Below, one piece after another: positions 13,463 to 16,539 of a DNA stretch of 16,539 nucleotides. This DNA is from JBBQRS01 sp038214535 (GTDB taxonomy: Bacteria > Chloroflexota > Anaerolineae > CG2-30-64-16). The stretch's first letter is position 1. Every line of letters starts with the position of its first letter. Position numbers and translations under genes: made by a program. Below the pieces are notes generated by a model. That model was not told the DNA's origin. It searched no databases and saw only the letters and a program-made list of their open reading frames with translations. Location: positions 1 through 16,539 of the forward strand of contig JBBQRS010000108.1 of the NCBI GenBank assembly GCA_038214535.1. The letters are read 5' to 3'.

Positions 13463-14371
13463 ATGGCATCTCTGGACACCCCACTGCACGACATCCGCAT
13501 CGGCACACTGGTGAGCGGTAACCTGCCCGACCCGGCAGATCACATCCGCCAGATCCTGCCCCACGGCTTCGAGAGCTTCTCGATCACCTTCTGGCAGACG
13601 ATGGGCGACGTGGATCTGGCCGACCTGGCGGCGCGCGTCAAAGACGTGATTGGCGATCAGGCGATCATCAGCTCGCTGGCGATGTTCGGCAATCCGCTGG
13701 AGACGACGCCGATTGACCTCGAATCGCTGGCCGGGTGGGAGCGGCTGATTGACAACGCCCACCTGTTCGGGGCCGACATTGTCGCCGGCTTCACGGGCCG
13801 TCTGCGCGGCCAGCCCATCGACGCGGCGATCCCGCGTTTCAAAGAGGTGTTCACGCCGCTGGCGCAACGCGCCGCCGATCACGGCGTGCGCATTGCCTTC
13901 GAGAACTGCGACATGGATGGCAACTGGAAGACCGGCGACTGGAACATCGCGCACAACCCGCGCGCCTGGGAGCTGATGTTCGACGCCGTCCCGCTGGACA
14001 ACCTGGGGCTGGAGTGGGAACCGTGTCATCAGATGGTCAACCTGATAGACCCGATCCCACAGTTACGCGAGTGGATGCCCCGCGTCTTCCACGTGCATGG
14101 TAAGTGCGCCACGATTCGCTGGGACGTGGTGCGCAAGTATGGCATCGGCGGGGCGCAGCCGTTTGCGTTCCACCGCACGCCCGGCTTCGGCGACTGCAAC
14201 TGGACCGACGTCTTCAGCGAGTTGCGGATGGGCGGCTACACGGGGTCCATTGACATCGAGGGCTATCACGATCCGGTTTACCGCGCGGCGCTGGAGATGA
14301 CCGGCCAGGTGTACGGCCTCAACTATCTGAAACACTGCCGGGGCGGCGCGTACGTTCCCAACCCGGTCTGA
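13463..14371 (+). CDS. Sugar phosphate isomerase/epimerase-type TIM barrel protein
   Basis: This 302-residue protein has the xylose-isomerase-like TIM barrel layout (AP endonuclease family 2). Four expected metal ligands are visible in order: E147 in IAFENCD, E186 in LEWEPCH, H212 in FHVHGKC and E266 in DIEGYHD. Family members isomerise or epimerise keto sugars, inositols and related compounds, or dehydrate them. The ATG at 13463 has an AGGAG site about ten bases upstream. It is the last gene of the transport operon, so it probably acts on the imported compound. The second ligand is Glu where many relatives have Asp. Confidence 0.82.
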   Translation: MASLDTPLHDIRIGTLVSGNLPDPADHIRQILPHGFESFSITFWQTMGDVDLADLAARVKDVIGDQAIISSLAMFGNPLETTPIDLESLAGWERLIDNAHLFGADIVAGFTGRLRGQPIDAAIPRFKEVFTPLAQRAADHGVRIAFENCDMDGNWKTGDWNIAHNPRAWELMFDAVPLDNLGLEWEPCHQMVNLIDPIPQLREWMPRVFHVHGKCATIRWDVVRKYGIGGAQPFAFHRTPGFGDCNWTDVFSELRMGGYTGSIDIEGYHDPVYRAALEMTGQVYGLNYLKHCRGGAYVPNPV

Positions 14372-14377
14372 AGCAAG

Positions 14378-14418
14378 CAACAGGTGCAGCGCACTTGCGA
14401 AGTGCGTTGCACCTGTTG
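14378..14418. repeat. Palindromic repeat family A, copy 4
   Basis: Arms of 19 bases (14378-14396 and 14400-14418, starting CAACAGGTGCAGCGCACTT) pair with one G-T mismatch around a GCG centre. It fills almost all of the 55-base gap between two convergent genes and could act as a bidirectional transcription barrier, though no T-run follows. Confidence 0.9.
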
Positions 14419-14426
14419 CGTCAGTC

Positions 14427-15617
14427 TCAATCGAAGAAGTCTTCGTCGCCCGCCGGGAGATACTTCTGTGCGGCGTCCACGTTGAAGGTGACGCCCAGGC
14501 CGGGCCGATCCCACACCTCGATCATGCTGTCTACCACGACGGGGTTCGGCAGCCCCTCTACGATGTCGTACCACCACAAGGGCCGGCCGATGGGGTACTC
14601 GAACGCGATGTAGTTGTCGGGCATCATGGCGGTGGCGTGCATCAGCGCGGCCAGCCCGAACAGCCCGTCGAAGCGGCCGTGCGGGGCCATCATGATGCCG
14701 TGCAGGTCGGCGTACTCGGCCACCCACTTCAGCTCCGCGATGCCGCCGATGTCCAGCGGGTCGGGGCCGATGATGTCCACAGCGCGCGTCTCGATCAGCT
14801 CCACGAAGTTCTCGCGCAGATAGATCTGCTCGCCCGTGTGGATCGGCGTGGAGGTGCTGCTGGTCACGTCGCGATATTGCTGCGCCAGCACGTAGGGCGT
14901 GTAGTCGCCGGTGACCATGTCCTCCAGCCACGCGACGTTCAGATGCTCTACCGCCTTCGCGAACCGGATCGCGTCCGCGACCATGAAACCCGGCCCGCAG
15001 TCGAGCGCCAGCCCCACCTCATCGCCCAGCACCTCCTTCATCGCCTCGACGCAGGCGATGATGTGCTTCATCCCGCGCTCGGTGAGCGGGCCGCGGTTGG
15101 GGTGCGGCGCGCCGCGGCGCACGTCGCCGTAGATCAGCCCCGGCGTGTCGTAGAGCGTCGCGCTGTGGAAGGCGATGCTGGCCTTGATGATGCTGAACTT
15201 CTCGGGCGAGGCCTTCATCTGCGCCACGTCGGCGGCGAAATCTTCGGGCCGCGTGCCCGTCATCGGGAAGCGGATGTCGCCGTTATAAACGCGCACCTTG
15301 TCGCGCGTCTTGCCGCCCAGCAGCTTGTACACCGGCAGCCCGGCGGCCTTGCCCGCAATGTCCCATAGGGCGATCTCGATGGCGCTGACCGCGCTGCCCC
15401 ACGGCTTGAAGCTGCCCATCCGCCGAATCTTGTTCATGATCCGGGCGACGTTGGTGGGGTCTTCGCCCAGCAGGTACGGCTTGTAGAACATCACGTGCGA
15501 TGGCAGATAGCGCTTCGGGTTCTCCGCCTCTCCGTAGCCGTCAATCCCCTCGTCGGTGATGATGCGGATGATCGGGTTGTCGCCGATCACGGTGCATTTG
15601 AGGTCGGTGATTTTCAT
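14427..15617 (-). CDS. Enolase-superfamily dehydratase (mandelate racemase/muconate lactonizing type)
   Basis: This 396-residue protein has the N-terminal capping domain (about 1-115, with SAVSAIEIALWDIAGKAAGL) followed by the TIM barrel. Metal ligands are D206 in ALDCGPG, E232 in WLEDM and E263 in HTGEQ. Candidate catalytic residues are K145 (IIKASI), and the Asp-His dyad D286 (IIGPDPLD) and H313 (MMAPHGRFDG). This places it with the mandelate racemase subgroup, many members of which dehydrate acid sugars such as galactonate or gluconate. It starts three bases after the rraA-like stop, without a clear ribosome-binding site, suggesting translational coupling. The exact substrate is unknown. 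Confidence 0.88.
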   Translation of the reverse strand: MKITDLKCTVIGDNPIIRIITDEGIDGYGEAENPKRYLPSHVMFYKPYLLGEDPTNVARIMNKIRRMGSFKPWGSAVSAIEIALWDIAGKAAGLPVYKLLGGKTRDKVRVYNGDIRFPMTGTRPEDFAADVAQMKASPEKFSIIKASIAFHSATLYDTPGLIYGDVRRGAPHPNRGPLTERGMKHIIACVEAMKEVLGDEVGLALDCGPGFMVADAIRFAKAVEHLNVAWLEDMVTGDYTPYVLAQQYRDVTSSTSTPIHTGEQIYLRENFVELIETRAVDIIGPDPLDIGGIAELKWVAEYADLHGIMMAPHGRFDGLFGLAALMHATAMMPDNYIAFEYPIGRPLWWYDIVEGLPNPVVVDSMIEVWDRPGLGVTFNVDAAQKYLPAGDEDFFD

Positions 15618-15620
15618 GGG

Positions 15621-16358
15621 TCAGACGCCCCGTGCCTTCCGCCACGCCTCATACTCGACCCGGCCCTCTGCGCTCAACGGGTAGTATTTGCGCAGGTGGC
15701 CGCCTTCCAGCAGCTTCATGTGCGTGAACTCTTCCCACTCGGCGTGCTCGGTGCCGTGCTGAATCAGTTCGGCGGCCAGCTTGATCGGCACGACCACCGC
15801 GCCGTCGTCATCGGCGATGATGATGTCGCCGGGCATCACCAGGACGTTGTTGCAGGCGATCGGCACGTTGACGGCCCACGGGAAGATGTCGGTCTGCGTG
15901 TGATAGTTGGGCGTGACGCCGCGCACCCAGATCCCGATGTCAAGGGTCTTGGCATACGGTGAGTCGCGGATGCAACCGTCCAGCACCGCGCCCACGCCGC
16001 CCTGGCCCTGGAAGAAGGTCAGCATCATCTCGCCGAAGATGCCGCTGTTCATGCTGCCGCGCGCGTCCACGACCACCACGTCACCCGGTTGCGTATGATA
16101 AAGAACGTGACGGTGAAGCTGGGTTTCGGGGTCTTTGTATTCACCCTCGGCTTCAAGGTCTTCGCGCTTCGGCATACATTGCAGCGTGAGCGCCGGACCC
16201 ACGACCGACTTGCCGGGCGTCAGGGCCACCGGCCCGCGGATGTGCGCGTCGCGGATGCCCAGGCGGTGCAGTTCGCCGCTGGCGGTGGCGCTGCTGATCC
16301 CCCGCAATCCCTCGATTAACTCTTTCGGCGGTCGCTGAATATCCTGTGTCTGGACCAT
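15621..16358 (-). CDS. RraA-family protein, probable HMG/CHA-type aldolase
   Basis: This 245-residue protein matches the RraA family, which includes metal-dependent class II aldolases for 4-hydroxy-4-methyl-2-oxoglutarate and oxaloacetate decarboxylases. The core GVGAVLDGCIRDS places R131 and D132 at the substrate- and metal-binding Arg-Asp pair, and the upstream DARGSMNSGIFGE segment is the usual glycine-rich loop. It is longer than the RNase E regulator RraA of enterobacteria (about 160 residues), which fits the catabolic branch. The ATG at 16358 follows GGGAGGC. It is the first gene of a two-gene operon with the enolase-superfamily dehydratase, so a retro-aldol step on a dehydrated sugar acid is plausible. 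Confidence 0.85.
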   Translation of the reverse strand: MVQTQDIQRPPKELIEGLRGISSATASGELHRLGIRDAHIRGPVALTPGKSVVGPALTLQCMPKREDLEAEGEYKDPETQLHRHVLYHTQPGDVVVVDARGSMNSGIFGEMMLTFFQGQGGVGAVLDGCIRDSPYAKTLDIGIWVRGVTPNYHTQTDIFPWAVNVPIACNNVLVMPGDIIIADDDGAVVVPIKLAAELIQHGTEHAEWEEFTHMKLLEGGHLRKYYPLSAEGRVEYEAWRKARGV

Positions 16359-16414
16359 GTTTGCCTCCCATGAAGTGTGGTTTGGAGTCTATGCTCCCAG
16401 ATCATGTTGTCTTG

Positions 16415-16443
16415 CCCTTCGTAGTCGCGGGTTGAGCCGCCGG
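16415..16443. repeat. Family D repeat, single arm
   Basis: CCCTTCGTAGTCGCGG followed by GTTGAGCCGCCGG is a variant of the left arm of the complete palindrome at 771-831. The matching reverse arm is not found close by. It lies upstream of the rraA-like gene. Confidence 0.7.
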
Positions 16444-16493
16444 TCTTCCCCAAAGGCTGTAGCCGTCACCAAGAAGGGGCGGCGCGCGACATC

Positions 16494-16523
16494 GTCGTAG
16501 TCGCGGGATCAGGCCGCCGGCGG
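16494..16523. repeat. Family D repeat, second single arm
   Basis: GTCGTAGTCGCGGGATCAGG followed by CCGCCGGCGGG is another same-orientation variant of the arm at 771 and 16415. The interval from 16444 to 16493 contains a CTGTAGCCGTCACCAAGAAG stretch and no gene. Confidence 0.65.
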
Positions 16524-16539
16524 GCCCCACAGCAGGAAG

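Noticed and set aside
14378..14418. Simple rho-independent terminator between the convergent genes
   Set aside because: The stem is strong, but no T-run follows on either strand, and the same core recurs at three other places, so repeat is the better label.
14637..15368. 243-codon plus-strand open frame
   Set aside because: It is a His/Arg/Val-rich shadow of the enolase-superfamily gene on the other strand.

Overview
The window looks like high-GC bacterial chromosome, most likely from a Chloroflexota member (Anaerolineae-like). This is inference, because no rRNA or other marker gene is present. Supporting signs are the GC-rich coding sequence with GTG/TTG starts, a Gram-positive-type SOS box, a twin-arginine lipoprotein binding protein for an ABC transporter that has no ATPase nearby, a hybrid kinase facing a sigma-like HTH response regulator, and many long palindromic intergenic repeats.

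Left part (1-5097), accessory in character. After about 100 bases of low-complexity G/C runs comes an orphan ThiS-type sulfur carrier gene with its own promoter. A repeat-rich gap follows. It holds a consensus promoter with an embedded SOS (LexA) box, which appears to drive a short structured RNA: a three-way junction ending in a T-run. Next is a primase-polymerase/helicase-type replication gene (872-3226) of the kind carried by phages and integrative elements. Two long palindromic repeats of a 'CCACGAAGACACGAAG' family sit in frame inside this gene and are read through as low-complexity linkers. The gene's stop codon abuts a roughly 209 bp element with about 32 bp terminal inverted repeats. 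On the minus strand is a tightly coupled three-gene operon (DUF3467 protein, HicB-like protein, HicA-like protein), a candidate toxin-antitoxin module with an extra partner. The gap after it contains a solitary CRISPR-repeat-like sequence and another palindromic repeat.

Middle part (5016-8572). A promoter drives a membrane hybrid histidine kinase with a pseudo-receiver and a second receiver. Converging on it, with an 8 bp overlap, is a response regulator of unusual order (HTH first, receiver last). That regulator's promoter appears to overlap, face to face, the promoter of the transport operon.

Right part (8744-16358), carbohydrate or carbohydrate-acid use. A plus-strand operon encodes a sugar-type solute-binding lipoprotein, two MalF/MalG-type permeases, a URO-D-family protein and a sugar phosphate isomerase/epimerase-type TIM barrel. 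Convergent with it, across a palindromic repeat, a minus-strand pair encodes a RraA-family aldolase-like protein and an enolase-superfamily dehydratase. A reasonable but unproven reading is uptake of a sugar or sugar acid, isomerisation, dehydration, then retro-aldol cleavage. The substrate cannot be read from the sequence.

At least four families of palindromic repeats recur: A (410, 3497, 4946, 14378), B (455), C (1396, 1789, remnant 3531) and D (771, 16415, 16494). They are the most striking structure not explained by genes.
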